NCBI GenBank assembly: GCA_026394015.1
Contig: JAPKZA010000274.1
Coordinates: 1 to 38,225, forward strand
Length of the DNA stretch: 38,225 nucleotides
Direction: 5' to 3'
Source of the DNA: Acidobacteriota bacterium
GTDB lineage: Bacteria > Acidobacteriota > Terriglobia > Bryobacterales > Bryobacteraceae
Both the position numbers and the translations under genes were made by a program. This document shows, piece after piece, positions 15,276 to 24,699 of this stretch (position 1 is the stretch's first letter; every line of letters begins with the position of its first letter). The notes beneath the pieces were generated by a model. The model was not told the origin of the DNA, did no database searches, and saw only the letters and a list, made by a program, of their open reading frames with translations.

Positions 15276-17378
15276 TTAATCCTCATCTTCATCGTGATGC
15301 TGGTGCGCCCCGACGGACCGGGCGGCCGCAATGATCTTGTCCGCTTGCGGACCAGGTACAAAGTCATAATGATCGAACTCCATCGAGTACGACCCCCGCC
15401 CTTGGGTACGGGCCGTGAGGTCATTTTGATACGTCAGCATCTCAGCCATCGGAATCAACGCCCGGATAATCTGGGTGCCCTCGGTGGTCTCCATACCCGT
15501 AACACGGCCGCGTCGGCCGTTGCTATCCGAGATCAGATCGCCCGCGTAGTCGATCGGAGCGTGGATCTCGACCCGCATCACCGGTTCCAGCAGCGCCGGC
15601 TTCGCGGCTTCCATCGCCGCTCGAAACGCCTTCCGCGCCGCCTGCTTAAACGCCATCTCCGAGCTATCGACGTCGTGAGACGAACCATCGTAAACGGCAG
15701 CCCTAAAATCGACGAGCGGGTAGCCGGCCAAGTGGCCCCGCGTCATAGCCTCCACGATGCCTTTTTCAATCGCCGGGATGAACTGCCGTGGCACCGAACC
15801 GCCATGCGTCTCATTCGCAAACTGGAAGCCGGCACCCCGGGGCAGCGGCTCAAAACGAACCCAGCAATCGCCAAACTGACCATGCCCGCCCGTCTGCTTC
15901 TTATGCCGACCCTGCACCGCGGCCGCCACCCGGATCGTCTCCCGATACGGGACCTTCGGGGCACGCAGATTCACGTTGATGTGATAACGGTTCCGAAGCT
16001 TCGCCAGCGCAATTTCGATATGTTGATGGCCATTGCCGTGCAGCAGGAACTCCTTGGTCTGCGGGTCCCGGTCAAAGCGCAGGCACAGATCCTCTTCCAT
16101 CAGCTTGTGCATCGCCGTGCCGATCTTGTCCTCATCGCCCCGTGACTTAGCCTCAACCGCGTAGGCGATCGATGGCTCGGGCAGCAGAACGGGCGGGAAC
16201 AGCACCGGATAGGCTTTATCAAACAGCGTATGGCCGGTCACCGTCTCCTTTAACTTCGGAGCCACGCCCAAGTCACCGGCATGAAGTTCGGTGATCGGGG
16301 TGAATGTTTTTCCATTCGGCACGCCGAGCACCGCAAAGCGCTCTTCCACGTGGCTCACTCCATTGGCCAGGTGAGCGTCGGTCTTGAGCACCCCGGAAAC
16401 GACGCGAAAATACGAAAGCCGTCCGGCAAAGGGATCCGTCAGCGTCTTAAATACGTAGACCGACAGCGGATCCGAGTCGACCGTCTTGCGTAACACCGGT
16501 TGGTTCTCCCACTGGCCGTAGGCGTTGTCCCGCTCCACGGGCGACGGCGCGATGTCGACAAGAAAGTCGAGCAACTTAGCGGTGCCGATGTTATGCAGAC
16601 CGGAAACGGCCAAGATCGGAAACAGGCGGCGTTCGCGGAACGCCTGATGGAGGCCCTCTACGATATGGGGGATCGGAAGCGTTCCCTCCCGGAAGAACTC
16701 TTCCATCAACTCGTCGTTGCCTTCGGCGATGATCTCGATTAAAGCTTCGTGGGCGGCTTTGGCCTCCGCGGCTAGGTACTGCGGAATCGAAATCTCCCGG
16801 CCCTTCCCGTCGCCGTCCGGACGGCAGGAAGCCGCCTTCATCGTAATCAGATCGATCACCCCGGAAAGGTCCCGCTCCTCCCCGATCGGTAGTTGGATCG
16901 GAATCGCTTGCCGCCCGAAGGCCTTCTGGGCGCTTTCCACGGCACCGGAAAACGAGGCGCGTTCGCGGTCCAGTTTACTCACGACGATCGCGCGGGGGAT
17001 GTTCAGTTCGGTACAAAGCGCCCAGGTTTGCTGCGTCTGCACCTCCACCCCGTCGACCCCGTTCAGCACCACCAGCGCCGAATCCGCAGCCACCAGAGCA
17101 CCCTTGGTTTCGTGCAAAAACATGTGAAATCCGGGCGTATCGATGAGATTGATCTTATGCTTATTCCATTCGAGCGCGGCCAGCGCCGATTGAATGGAGA
17201 GCTTGCGGGCCCGCTCTTCCTCGTCGAAGTCGGTCGGCGCGGTGCCCTCGTCGACCTTGGTGATTCGGTTGACGGCACCAGCAGTATGCAGGAGCGCCGC
17301 GGTGAGTTGGGTCTTGCCGGCGTGTAGGTGGCCGACCAGAGCGACATTACGTAGATCAGTTCCGGTGTAGACCTTCAT
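15276..17378 (-). CDS. Elongation factor G paralogue (EF-G2/FusA-like)
   Basis: The 700-residue translational GTPase has full EF-G length and order: G domain, domain II, and domains III-V. The P-loop is GHLHAGKT (16-23) and G3 is DTPGF (80-84). The switch I region carries ERARKLSI in place of the ERERGITI of canonical EF-G, and G4 is SKLD (134-137) instead of NKxD. The domain IV loop includes KKQTGGHGQFGDC. The C-terminus ends in a His/Asp/Glu-rich tail (HQHHDEDED). These deviations mark it as an auxiliary EF-G2-type paralogue rather than the housekeeping factor, which normally sits in the str operon, absent here. Its actual role (translocation, recycling or stress) is unknown. Confidence 0.9.
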   Translation of the reverse strand: MKVYTGTDLRNVALVGHLHAGKTQLTAALLHTAGAVNRITKVDEGTAPTDFDEEERARKLSIQSALAALEWNKHKINLIDTPGFHMFLHETKGALVAADSALVVLNGVDGVEVQTQQTWALCTELNIPRAIVVSKLDRERASFSGAVESAQKAFGRQAIPIQLPIGEERDLSGVIDLITMKAASCRPDGDGKGREISIPQYLAAEAKAAHEALIEIIAEGNDELMEEFFREGTLPIPHIVEGLHQAFRERRLFPILAVSGLHNIGTAKLLDFLVDIAPSPVERDNAYGQWENQPVLRKTVDSDPLSVYVFKTLTDPFAGRLSYFRVVSGVLKTDAHLANGVSHVEERFAVLGVPNGKTFTPITELHAGDLGVAPKLKETVTGHTLFDKAYPVLFPPVLLPEPSIAYAVEAKSRGDEDKIGTAMHKLMEEDLCLRFDRDPQTKEFLLHGNGHQHIEIALAKLRNRYHINVNLRAPKVPYRETIRVAAAVQGRHKKQTGGHGQFGDCWVRFEPLPRGAGFQFANETHGGSVPRQFIPAIEKGIVEAMTRGHLAGYPLVDFRAAVYDGSSHDVDSSEMAFKQAARKAFRAAMEAAKPALLEPVMRVEIHAPIDYAGDLISDSNGRRGRVTGMETTEGTQIIRALIPMAEMLTYQNDLTARTQGRGSYSMEFDHYDFVPGPQADKIIAAARSVGAHQHHDEDED

Positions 17379-17433
17379 GGTGATCGTGACACTAACACTT
17401 CTAGCCGGGAATAGAAAGGGGGGGGGATTTCTC

Positions 17434-17462
17434 TTTACCCCTGCTAGTCATCGGTGTATACT
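17434..17462 (+). promoter_or_regulatory. Probable sigma-70-type promoter of the CHRD-domain gene
   Basis: TTTACC (17434-17439) and TATACT (17457-17462) are separated by 17 bases. Predicted start near 17469 gives a 5' leader of about 13 bases before the ATG at 17482. Confidence 0.5.
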
Positions 17463-17481
17463 CTTCCCAAAGTTAACATCT

Positions 17482-19500
17482 ATGAAAAAAGCAATCTTCT
17501 CTAGCCTCCTCATGGCCTGTTCGTTGAGCGCACAAACAGATATTCCGCCCGGCGATGGGTTGACTGGCGATAAGCCCCGCAATCCGGGAATAGTGACCAC
17601 CGTCGCGAGCCGCGCGAAGCTCGGCGACGCCGGGGTGGTTACCGTTCGCTACTACCGTTCGAATGCGATGACGCGCCGTTACTTGGCCTTTGAATTGTCA
17701 AAGGAATTAGGCCCCGTGCGGAGTTGGGGGATTGAGAAGGGCGGCGTGCGGGTTTTGTCGTTGGCACCGTCCACGGCCTTGCGGATTCAGGTAGAAAGCA
17801 CCGATCAGTCCGTGGCGGCCTTTGACGATATCGCAAAATCGCCTGCTGACTACTCCTTCGCCGTCGAGACGATGGAAGGGGCCACGTTGCGCGCTACCTT
17901 GCGTCCGGTGCAACGGGCGGTCGTGATGGCAGTGATGCGCCCGACTGACGAAGTGCCAAAGCTCGAAAACCTCAAGGCGAGCGCCACCGGAGCGGTGATC
18001 GCCGATGTTACGCGGGACGGGTTCGGCCGGATAGAGACCGCCTCACTCCGGTTCGACGTGAACTTCGATTTCGACGACGCCGCGGTATTAACCGGGATGC
18101 ATGTTCACCGCGGCTTACCCGGTCAAAACGGCCCGGTGGTTTTGGATAGCGGTCTGCGCAGGGCCGAAGGGAACGCGCCTCCAAGGGTGTCGCGCGCCTC
18201 GGCGCAACTGACCGCCGAGATGGATCTCACGCTCCCGGGCGTGTCCGAGGCCGTCGGGGCGCTGCTGGCCGATCCCAGTAATTACTACCTCAACCTCCAT
18301 ACCGACGCGAATCCGGGGGGCGCGGTACGGGGCCAGTTGCGGGCGACCGAAGTGGCCCAGTACCAAATTGGTTGCTCCCTGAAAAAGGCTAGCGGCTTAA
18401 ATTTCTTTGCCGTGGATGCGCTCCGGACCTACTACCTAATGCGAAACCCGAACGGAGGGTTGGATGGGACAGTGAATAGCCGGGTAGCGCTGTGGAATAA
18501 CTTTCCGGCCGGATATTTCTTAGCGGGCGAACTGCGCGTCAACACGGGGCTCGGAAACGGGGCAACGGAGCTGGCCGATACAGCCGACTCAGACCTCGTG
18601 GCTAGGTCGGTACAGAGGACCTTGCGAACTTTTGACGCTGGGTTGGATGTTTTTGGAAGCGACGGTGCGTTCTCTCTCGCGCCGGATACATATGCCTGCC
18701 AGAGCAAGGAACAGGGCTATGCCAGCGACACGGAAGGCGGCGGACCGCTCCGAATCACCAGCGCGACCAGCGGCGCGGATTTCGTCACTACCGCCTTCGC
18801 GCCGGGTGGACTGATGACGATCAAAGGATCCTTTCTGCGCAGTCCATCTTCCAACCCGAGTTCGGTCGTTAACCAGAGCTGGCCGCGTGAGGCGAACGGC
18901 ATGGAAGTGACCATCGGCGACGAAAAGACCAGAGTCTGTACGAGTACTGCTGGCGAACCCCCTGCCGATTGCCGGATGCCGATTGGGTATCTGGACAGGG
19001 GCCAGATTAACGTTCAGGTACCCGTCGATACACCTCCCGGGAAGCATCCAGTGCGCGTTTGGAATCGAGCCATCGGGCAGATTGTTTACTCCACCCAGAA
19101 TGCGTTCGAAGTGGAAGTACTCGCCGCTGCCCCGGCCATTTTTGGCACCAGTTCCGCTCCGACGATTGTCGGTGCGAACGGCGCGCTGGTGGGCGGAACA
19201 AACGCGGCCAGGGCCGGCGATGTGCTGACGATCTATGCTGCCGGGTTGGGCCAGACGAACCCGGCTTCGATCACCGGTCGTCCGGCGGCGGAAGCCGCGA
19301 CAACCGTCACCAGCGTCACGGTGCTCTTCGGCACAGGGACGGTCTCACAATTGGCGCAGACGGCCGAGGTCGTGCCCGGCTTGGTTGGAGTCTACACGGT
19401 ACGCGTGACGGTGCCGACCGGTGCCGGCTCCGGGCCCCAATCGTTGCGGCTGCGGATGGGCACCCGGGAGTCGCGCCCCGTCACCATCCCGATGCTCTAA
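17482..19500 (+). CDS. Secreted CHRD-domain protein with Solibacter-type C-terminal domain
   Basis: The 672-residue exported protein starts with a signal peptide (MKKAIFSSLLMACSLSAQ). A CHRD domain lies at about residues 155-290, shown by the TGMHVHRGLPGQNGPVVLDSG and YYLNLHTDANPGGAVRGQL segments; CHRD domains occur in chordin and many bacterial exported proteins. The C-terminal 200 residues contain INVQVPVDTPPGKHPVRV, AAPAIFGTSSAPTIVGANGALVGG and DVLTIYAAGLGQTNP, the pattern of the TIGR03437 domain expanded in Solibacter. Its function is unknown; a surface or adhesion role is plausible. The frame is open further upstream, but the ATG at 17482 follows a good promoter and starts the signal. 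The stop overlaps the kinase stop by 3-4 bases. Confidence 0.85.
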   Translation: MKKAIFSSLLMACSLSAQTDIPPGDGLTGDKPRNPGIVTTVASRAKLGDAGVVTVRYYRSNAMTRRYLAFELSKELGPVRSWGIEKGGVRVLSLAPSTALRIQVESTDQSVAAFDDIAKSPADYSFAVETMEGATLRATLRPVQRAVVMAVMRPTDEVPKLENLKASATGAVIADVTRDGFGRIETASLRFDVNFDFDDAAVLTGMHVHRGLPGQNGPVVLDSGLRRAEGNAPPRVSRASAQLTAEMDLTLPGVSEAVGALLADPSNYYLNLHTDANPGGAVRGQLRATEVAQYQIGCSLKKASGLNFFAVDALRTYYLMRNPNGGLDGTVNSRVALWNNFPAGYFLAGELRVNTGLGNGATELADTADSDLVARSVQRTLRTFDAGLDVFGSDGAFSLAPDTYACQSKEQGYASDTEGGGPLRITSATSGADFVTTAFAPGGLMTIKGSFLRSPSSNPSSVVNQSWPREANGMEVTIGDEKTRVCTSTAGEPPADCRMPIGYLDRGQINVQVPVDTPPGKHPVRVWNRAIGQIVYSTQNAFEVEVLAAAPAIFGTSSAPTIVGANGALVGGTNAARAGDVLTIYAAGLGQTNPASITGRPAAEAATTVTSVTVLFGTGTVSQLAQTAEVVPGLVGVYTVRVTVPTGAGSGPQSLRLRMGTRESRPVTIPML

Positions 19501-21806
19501 GCCAGTCCAACCAGGGTCAGCAAACGCAGGAACCGGGGCTCCTTCCGCAAAGGATCGAGCTTCGGTTCTACGCCAATGTAGATAACAGGGAACGAGCGAT
19601 CTTCGGCCGCTTGTTCGAGTAGGTCGAGAGCCTTCTGCAGGTCGCCGAGCCCCAGATGAGGGAGCGCCTGGAAGTAAGGCGAGACATAGCGTTTAGTGGC
19701 TATTTCTGCAATTTTGTCCAGTTGGGCGCGCGCTTGGGCGGGCTGTCCGGCACGGGCGTAGGCCAGGCCGAGGTCGGCCAACGTACCAGAGTCTGTGGGC
19801 ACCACTTCGAGGCCAGCCTCGAAGTCACGAATAGCGTCAGAGTAACGACCCGCTTGGATCAGCGCGGTCCCGCGAAAGAATAAAGCTTGTGCTGAGCTCT
19901 TTTCGGCTTTCAGCACGCCCGTAAGATGGGAAAGGGCCCGATCGTTCTGGCGACTGAGATAGTAAAAGTAACCCCGCAACACGTTGATTCCCGCCGAAAC
20001 GGGGTCGAGTTTGGCGGCCAGTTCATTTTGGGCTGTCGCCTCGGAGAAGCGCTTTCGGCAGGTCAGCAGGGTGGCGTAATTGGAGTGGGCCACGGCGTAG
20101 CTCGGGTTGAGTTGGATCGCTCTCTGCAACCCCGCCTCCGCTCCAGGCCAGTCCCAATGGAACGTCATTCTGGTCCAGCCTTTGACCGAATGGGCCTCGG
20201 CAAGAAGGGGGTCAAGCTGCAACGCCTTATCGAGGGCTGTCAGCGCCTTGGGGAATACTTCGGAGGGCCGGATCATACCCGATTGCGAATTGAAGGCCGC
20301 CGCCAATCCAACGTAGGGCAGAGCGTAATCCGGGTGCAGTCGAAGCGCTTCTTCAAAGTATCCTAAGGATTTCTCGATACCCTCCTTGCTGCGTTTGTTC
20401 AACTGAAACCGGCCCATCATATACGCTTGATAGCTAGCCGCCGGCACGGCGGCCGACCGCTCCGCGGGGCCCTGTTCCGGTTCCACGCCCAAGTACGCCA
20501 GCAGGGCAAGGCTGATATCGCTTTGCAGCGAAGCGATCAGCTCGCGGGCCACCACAAACGTCCTACCCCAAAGAAACCGCGACGTCGCCGCCTCAATCAG
20601 CTCGACCCGGACAGAGTACCCCGTCGGCGTAGTCTCCATCCGCCCCGTCAGAACCGTCGCCACCTTCAGCATCAACCCGGAAGCGATCGGATCCTGCCGC
20701 GGCACCTTCGGGTTGTAAACCGCGCTCCGCGCCAATACCCGCAGGCTATTCACCTTTCCAACGTTGGCAATCAGCGCGTCCGTCACCCCGTCGGCTAGGA
20801 AGGTCTGCGCGCTGTCCGCAATCGTAAACGGCAGCACCGCTAACGAATCGAAACGACTCTGATTTCTCGTCCGCCGCCAGAGATACACGCCGCCGCCCAG
20901 CACGCCCAAGCCGACAGCACCTCCCCCCACCGCCAGCGCCAAGCCGCGGCGCGAATGCGTGGGCGCCAGGATTTCCAGATCGGCCAGCAACTCATCCGCC
21001 GACGCATAACGGTCTTCGGCTTTCTTCGCCAGGCACCGAAAGATGGCTCGCCCTAATGCCGGGGGCACAACGAGCCCGACGCGGGTAATCGGCTCCGGCT
21101 GGTGGCTGAGGATGTTGGCGAGCGTGACGAGCGGAGTCGGTCCGGTGAAAGGATGACGGCCCGTGACCAGTTCGTACAGCACAATGCCCACTGCGAAAAG
21201 GTCGCCGCGGGCGTCTCCCGACTGGCCGTTGATCCGTTCCGGGCTGAGGTAGGCCGGCGTCCCCGCCACCGCGCCCGGCGTCGTCAGCATGGTCTCGGTC
21301 GGATGGTCCCCTTCTCCCGAGCCGAACGAATTAAGCGTGGCCAACCCGAAATCGAGCAGCTTCACCTGGCCCGTGTCCGTCAGAATGATGTTGCCCGGCT
21401 TGACGTCCCGATGCACAATCCCCTGACTATGGGCCGCCGCCAACACCGCCGCCAGTTGCCGCGCAATCGGCAACACCTCGGCCACCGGAAACGGCCCCGA
21501 TTTCAGCCGTTTGCTCAGCGTTTCGCCCGGCACGAACTCCATGGCCAGGAAGAGTTGATCCTGCCATTCGCCCACTTCGTAGATCACCGCGGCCGAGGGG
21601 TGGAGTAAGCGGCTGGCGAGCCTTGCCTCGCGCAAGAAGCGCTTCCGGGTATCCGGGTCGGCCGCCTTCTCCGGCATGACGAACTTCAAAGCAATCTCGC
21701 GGTCGAGCCGTTCATCCCGCGCCAAATAGACTTCGCCCATGCCGCCGCGACCGAGAACGCGGACGATCTCGTAGTTGCCAAGGCGCGTTCCGGGGGGCAG
21801 AGTCAT
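19497..21806 (-). CDS. Transmembrane Ser/Thr protein kinase with TPR repeats
   Basis: The 769-residue protein has a complete PknB-type kinase domain (about residues 11-280): glycine loop GRGGMGEVY (19-27), Lys41, HRDVKPGN (132-139) with catalytic Asp134, DFG at 152-154, and SPE at 188-190. One transmembrane helix lies at about 288-310. Beyond it is a module SLAVLPFTIADSAQTFLADGVTDALI (about 321-460), resembling the TolB-like region found in adenylate-cyclase and CadC-type regulators, and then several TPR units to the C-terminus. Kinases of this layout are numerous in Acidobacteriota. The inside kinase and outside TPR arrangement suggests sensing or scaffolding; targets are unknown. Confidence 0.93.
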   Translation of the reverse strand: MTLPPGTRLGNYEIVRVLGRGGMGEVYLARDERLDREIALKFVMPEKAADPDTRKRFLREARLASRLLHPSAAVIYEVGEWQDQLFLAMEFVPGETLSKRLKSGPFPVAEVLPIARQLAAVLAAAHSQGIVHRDVKPGNIILTDTGQVKLLDFGLATLNSFGSGEGDHPTETMLTTPGAVAGTPAYLSPERINGQSGDARGDLFAVGIVLYELVTGRHPFTGPTPLVTLANILSHQPEPITRVGLVVPPALGRAIFRCLAKKAEDRYASADELLADLEILAPTHSRRGLALAVGGGAVGLGVLGGGVYLWRRTRNQSRFDSLAVLPFTIADSAQTFLADGVTDALIANVGKVNSLRVLARSAVYNPKVPRQDPIASGLMLKVATVLTGRMETTPTGYSVRVELIEAATSRFLWGRTFVVARELIASLQSDISLALLAYLGVEPEQGPAERSAAVPAASYQAYMMGRFQLNKRSKEGIEKSLGYFEEALRLHPDYALPYVGLAAAFNSQSGMIRPSEVFPKALTALDKALQLDPLLAEAHSVKGWTRMTFHWDWPGAEAGLQRAIQLNPSYAVAHSNYATLLTCRKRFSEATAQNELAAKLDPVSAGINVLRGYFYYLSRQNDRALSHLTGVLKAEKSSAQALFFRGTALIQAGRYSDAIRDFEAGLEVVPTDSGTLADLGLAYARAGQPAQARAQLDKIAEIATKRYVSPYFQALPHLGLGDLQKALDLLEQAAEDRSFPVIYIGVEPKLDPLRKEPRFLRLLTLVGLA

Positions 21807-21846
21807 GGCCGCTTAAAGCCTGATCGTAACACCGTCCGAGGAGCGA

Positions 21847-21852
21847 TATACT
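21847..21852 (+). promoter_or_regulatory. -10 box close to the start of a serine hydrolase gene
   Basis: TATACT ends 8 bases before the ATG at 21861, which would leave a leader of only 0-2 bases. The -35 region is weak. Confidence 0.4.
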
Positions 21853-21860
21853 ACCCAATC

Positions 21861-23015
21861 ATGCGCTTTCTACTTTTCCTCGTCGTTGCGGTGGGTTGGG
21901 CGGCCGATTCCGGCCAATTGTCTAAGGTTGCCGGACGGATGAAAGAGCTGGTCGAGCAAAAGCGCATCGCCGGCACCGTTACTCTGTTCCAGCAAAAGGG
22001 TGAGTTAGTGCACTTTGAGGCCGTCGGCTGGCAGGACATCGAAAACAAAAAGCCGATGCGCAAGGATTCGATCTTCCAGATCATGTCCATGACCAAACCC
22101 TTCACTGGTACGGCCATCATGATGCTGGCCGAGGCCGGGCGACTCTCCGTCAGCGATCCGGTCGAAAAGCACCTGCCGGAGTTTCGTGGCCAGATGCTGA
22201 AGGTGGACGGCGCATTGAAGAAGCCCGCCCGGCCCATTACGATCCACGACCTGATGACCCATACCAGTGGCCTGCCCGGTGCCCCGCCGCCCGGCATCGG
22301 CGAGCTATACCAGAAGTTGGACCGGGTGCTGGCCGACGCGGTGCTCGTCTTCTCGCAGCAGTCGCTGGATTTTGAGCCCGGCTCCAAGTGGAGCTATTCA
22401 AACGCCGGCATCGCCACGCTCGGACGGATCATCGAGGTCGCCAGCGGCATGCCCTACGAGAAGTTCCTCGAAACGCGGATCTTCCAACCGCTCGGCATGA
22501 AGGACAGCCACTTTTTCCTGCCGGAGACGAAAAAGGATCGGCTCGCGATTGTCTATAAGTTGACTCCGACGGGCCTGGAGCGCGCGGACGCGACCATCCT
22601 CGGCGGCTTATCGGCCCTCGCCCGACCAGGGTCAAAGTACGCGGCTCCGGAGTTCGGGATGTATTCGACCGCCGAGGACTTGGCCCGGTTCTACCAAGCC
22701 CTCTTGAGCGGGGACCGGCGAATTCTCTCGAAGGCGTCGTTGCAGTTGATGACCAGTAAGCAAACCGGTGACTTACGCGCCGGACATATGCCCAACACCG
22801 CGTTTGGGTTGACCTGGGAGGTGATCGACGATCCTCGCGGCGAGGTGCATCTGTTATCAAAAGGAACTTATGGCCACGGCGGAGCGTTTTCGACCCACGG
22901 TTGGGTGGACCCGGCACGGAAAACCGTCGGCGTATTTCTGACCCAAATCACGGGTGCTCCGCCCGAAGCTAAGTATGCTTACATGCAGATGGCTAATGCT
23001 GCCGTTACGGAATAG
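21861..23015 (+). CDS. Secreted serine hydrolase, beta-lactamase/EstB family
   Basis: The 384-residue protein has a short signal peptide (MRFLLFLVVAVGWA) and the serine beta-lactamase-like catalytic elements: Ser76-Met-Thr-Lys79 as S-x-x-K, Tyr179-Ser-Asn181 as Y-x-N, and YGHGGAFSTHGWVDP near the C-terminus as the HGG element. LMTHTSGLPG is a further family hallmark. Members include EstB-type esterases, transesterases and D-aminopeptidases; the substrate is not predictable. It is not closely similar to the other serine hydrolase in this window (4831-5856), although the catalytic residues fall at the same positions. No Shine-Dalgarno is visible, and a TATACT box lies just upstream. Confidence 0.88.
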   Translation: MRFLLFLVVAVGWAADSGQLSKVAGRMKELVEQKRIAGTVTLFQQKGELVHFEAVGWQDIENKKPMRKDSIFQIMSMTKPFTGTAIMMLAEAGRLSVSDPVEKHLPEFRGQMLKVDGALKKPARPITIHDLMTHTSGLPGAPPPGIGELYQKLDRVLADAVLVFSQQSLDFEPGSKWSYSNAGIATLGRIIEVASGMPYEKFLETRIFQPLGMKDSHFFLPETKKDRLAIVYKLTPTGLERADATILGGLSALARPGSKYAAPEFGMYSTAEDLARFYQALLSGDRRILSKASLQLMTSKQTGDLRAGHMPNTAFGLTWEVIDDPRGEVHLLSKGTYGHGGAFSTHGWVDPARKTVGVFLTQITGAPPEAKYAYMQMANAAVTE

Positions 23016-23054
23016 GCAATATACAGTGCAGTACGAAAGTACTAAACTATCCAG

Positions 23055-23720
23055 ATGCGATTCCTTCCTACCCTGCTCTTTGTTGGTTTGTCCGTCGTCA
23101 TGAGCCAAGCTGGGGTCATTCCTTGCCCCGTGAACTACGGCGTTTTTCCGATCGCCGGTGCCTCAGGCGGTACTTCGGCATCGTGCGGCAACGCGGGCGT
23201 CACCGCCACCACTGCGTTTGCCGCTACGCCCGGGAATGGCACTGTCGCCACCAGCCTTCTGTCGTCCTTTCTCGGCTTCAACCTCTCCTCGTCGCTCGAC
23301 GGAAAAGGCTTCACCGCCACCGAGGGCTCCGCTGTACTATTCACCGGGTTTACCGTTTCTCCCGGATCCACGATTTCCTTTAATTTTGATGCCTCCTTCG
23401 AAGAAGGCGGCACCGGAGCGCTATTCTATATCCTGAATGGCTCGTTGGTCTTGTTAGGCCAAATCGTTCCAACCACTGAAGGCCTGCCGGGCGCGTTCAA
23501 TTCCGGGTCCGTTACGACGCCTTTGGCCGCGGGGTCCAATACCCTCTCCTTTGGTGCGGTCACTCTGCGATCGACTGACCTCCAAGGGGTAATTGCCGAC
23601 CCGCAGCTCAGCCTTTCGAATCTGGTTGTGACCTCGACCGGGGTGCCGGAACCGGCGACGTTCGGGATGATGGGATTGGCGCTCGCCGGTCTGGCGCTCT
23701 TTGGTCGACAGAAGGGCTAA
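23055..23720 (+). CDS. PEP-CTERM sorted exported protein
   Basis: The 221-residue protein has an N-terminal signal peptide (about 1-19). Its body is Ser/Gly/Thr-rich and low in charge, and it ends in a classic PEP-CTERM tag: VPEPATFGMMGLALAGLALFGRQKG, consisting of the V-P-E-P motif, a hydrophobic helix and a basic end. Such proteins are processed by an exosortase and released to the surface or extracellular matrix. No exosortase gene is present in the window. The body has no recognisable enzymatic motif. Confidence 0.82.
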   Translation: MRFLPTLLFVGLSVVMSQAGVIPCPVNYGVFPIAGASGGTSASCGNAGVTATTAFAATPGNGTVATSLLSSFLGFNLSSSLDGKGFTATEGSAVLFTGFTVSPGSTISFNFDASFEEGGTGALFYILNGSLVLLGQIVPTTEGLPGAFNSGSVTTPLAAGSNTLSFGAVTLRSTDLQGVIADPQLSLSNLVVTSTGVPEPATFGMMGLALAGLALFGRQKG

Positions 23721-23745
23721 GGCCAGGTCCGTGTAAGCTGGTTCG

Positions 23746-24699
23746 ATGATAGCCCTCCTCCTCTTCGCCGTTCTTCCTTTGATTCCGGGGGTGCGCCAGC
23801 CCCAACTCGCCTCGGACGGGACCTTGGTCGCACTCGCCTGCAGCGATGGCAAAGTACTTTCTATCGCAATGTCGAATGACGGCGGCGCGTCCTTCGGGTC
23901 GCCGAGCGCCGTCGGGAGCGGAGCCTTTATGGTGGGCCGCCATCGAGGGCCCCGCGTCGTCGTCCACGGCAAGCATGTGGTGGTCAGCGCGATCGCCGAC
24001 GGCACCCTATCGGCCTGGAACTCCCGCGACGGCGGCAAAACCTGGAGCCAACCCTCGCCCGTCAACGACGTCCCCAAGTCGGCCCGCGAAGGGCTGCACG
24101 GCATGGCGGTTGGACCCAAGGGCGAGCTGTTCGCCGTCTGGCTGGACCTGCGGACCCCGGGGATGAAGGTGTACGGGGCGCTGTCGACCGACGGCGGGGT
24201 GACGTGGTCGAATCGGCTCGTCTATGCCTCTCCCGCTGGCAACGTCTGCGAGTGCTGCCATCCGTCGGTGACCATCGATGGGCAGGGCCAGATTCACGTC
24301 ATGTTCCGCAATTGGCTGGATGGCTCGCGAGACATGTATCTGGCTTCGTCAAAGGACGGGGGCAAGACCTTTGCCGCGGCCAAGCTGGGCGAGGGAACCT
24401 GGAAGCTGAACGCCTGCCCCATGGACGGCGGAGGTCTCGTGATGGGCCCGGCCGGACCCATGACCGTTTGGCGCCGCGACGGCAAGATCCACGGGACTAG
24501 CGAGATCGGCGAAGGGAAGGACCCGGCGATGGCGGTGGGGCCGGAGGGGAAGGCTGTCTACGGTTGGACGCGCGGTGGTGAGGTGGTCGTGGACGGCCAG
24601 TCGATGGGTCCGGGCGGCTTTGTCAGCTTGGTCGGCGGCCAGCACGTGGTGGCCGCCTGGGAGACGCCGGGCGGGATCAGAGTCCAGCGTCTTCGCTAG
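23746..24699 (+). CDS. Sialidase-like Asp-box beta-propeller protein
   Basis: The 317-residue protein carries four Asp-box motifs: SNDGGASF, SRDGGKTW, STDGGVTW and SKDGGKTF. They are spaced as in a sialidase/BNR propeller. A short hydrophobic start (MIALLLFAVLPLIPG) may be a signal peptide. The segment NVCECCHPSV has three cysteines in four positions and a following histidine, a possible metal or disulfide site absent from classical sialidases. An arginine triad cannot be confirmed, so enzymatic activity is uncertain. The start lies 25 bp after the PEP-CTERM gene. The end overlaps the convergent adaptor gene by 23 bases. Confidence 0.72.
   Translation: MIALLLFAVLPLIPGVRQPQLASDGTLVALACSDGKVLSIAMSNDGGASFGSPSAVGSGAFMVGRHRGPRVVVHGKHVVVSAIADGTLSAWNSRDGGKTWSQPSPVNDVPKSAREGLHGMAVGPKGELFAVWLDLRTPGMKVYGALSTDGGVTWSNRLVYASPAGNVCECCHPSVTIDGQGQIHVMFRNWLDGSRDMYLASSKDGGKTFAAAKLGEGTWKLNACPMDGGGLVMGPAGPMTVWRRDGKIHGTSEIGEGKDPAMAVGPEGKAVYGWTRGGEVVVDGQSMGPGGFVSLVGGQHVVAAWETPGGIRVQRLR

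Noticed and set aside
17418-17426. Run of nine G upstream of the CHRD-domain gene as a phase-variation tract
   Set aside because: It lies upstream of the promoter -35 box and outside any coding frame used, so slippage would not change a protein; an effect on transcription is only speculative.
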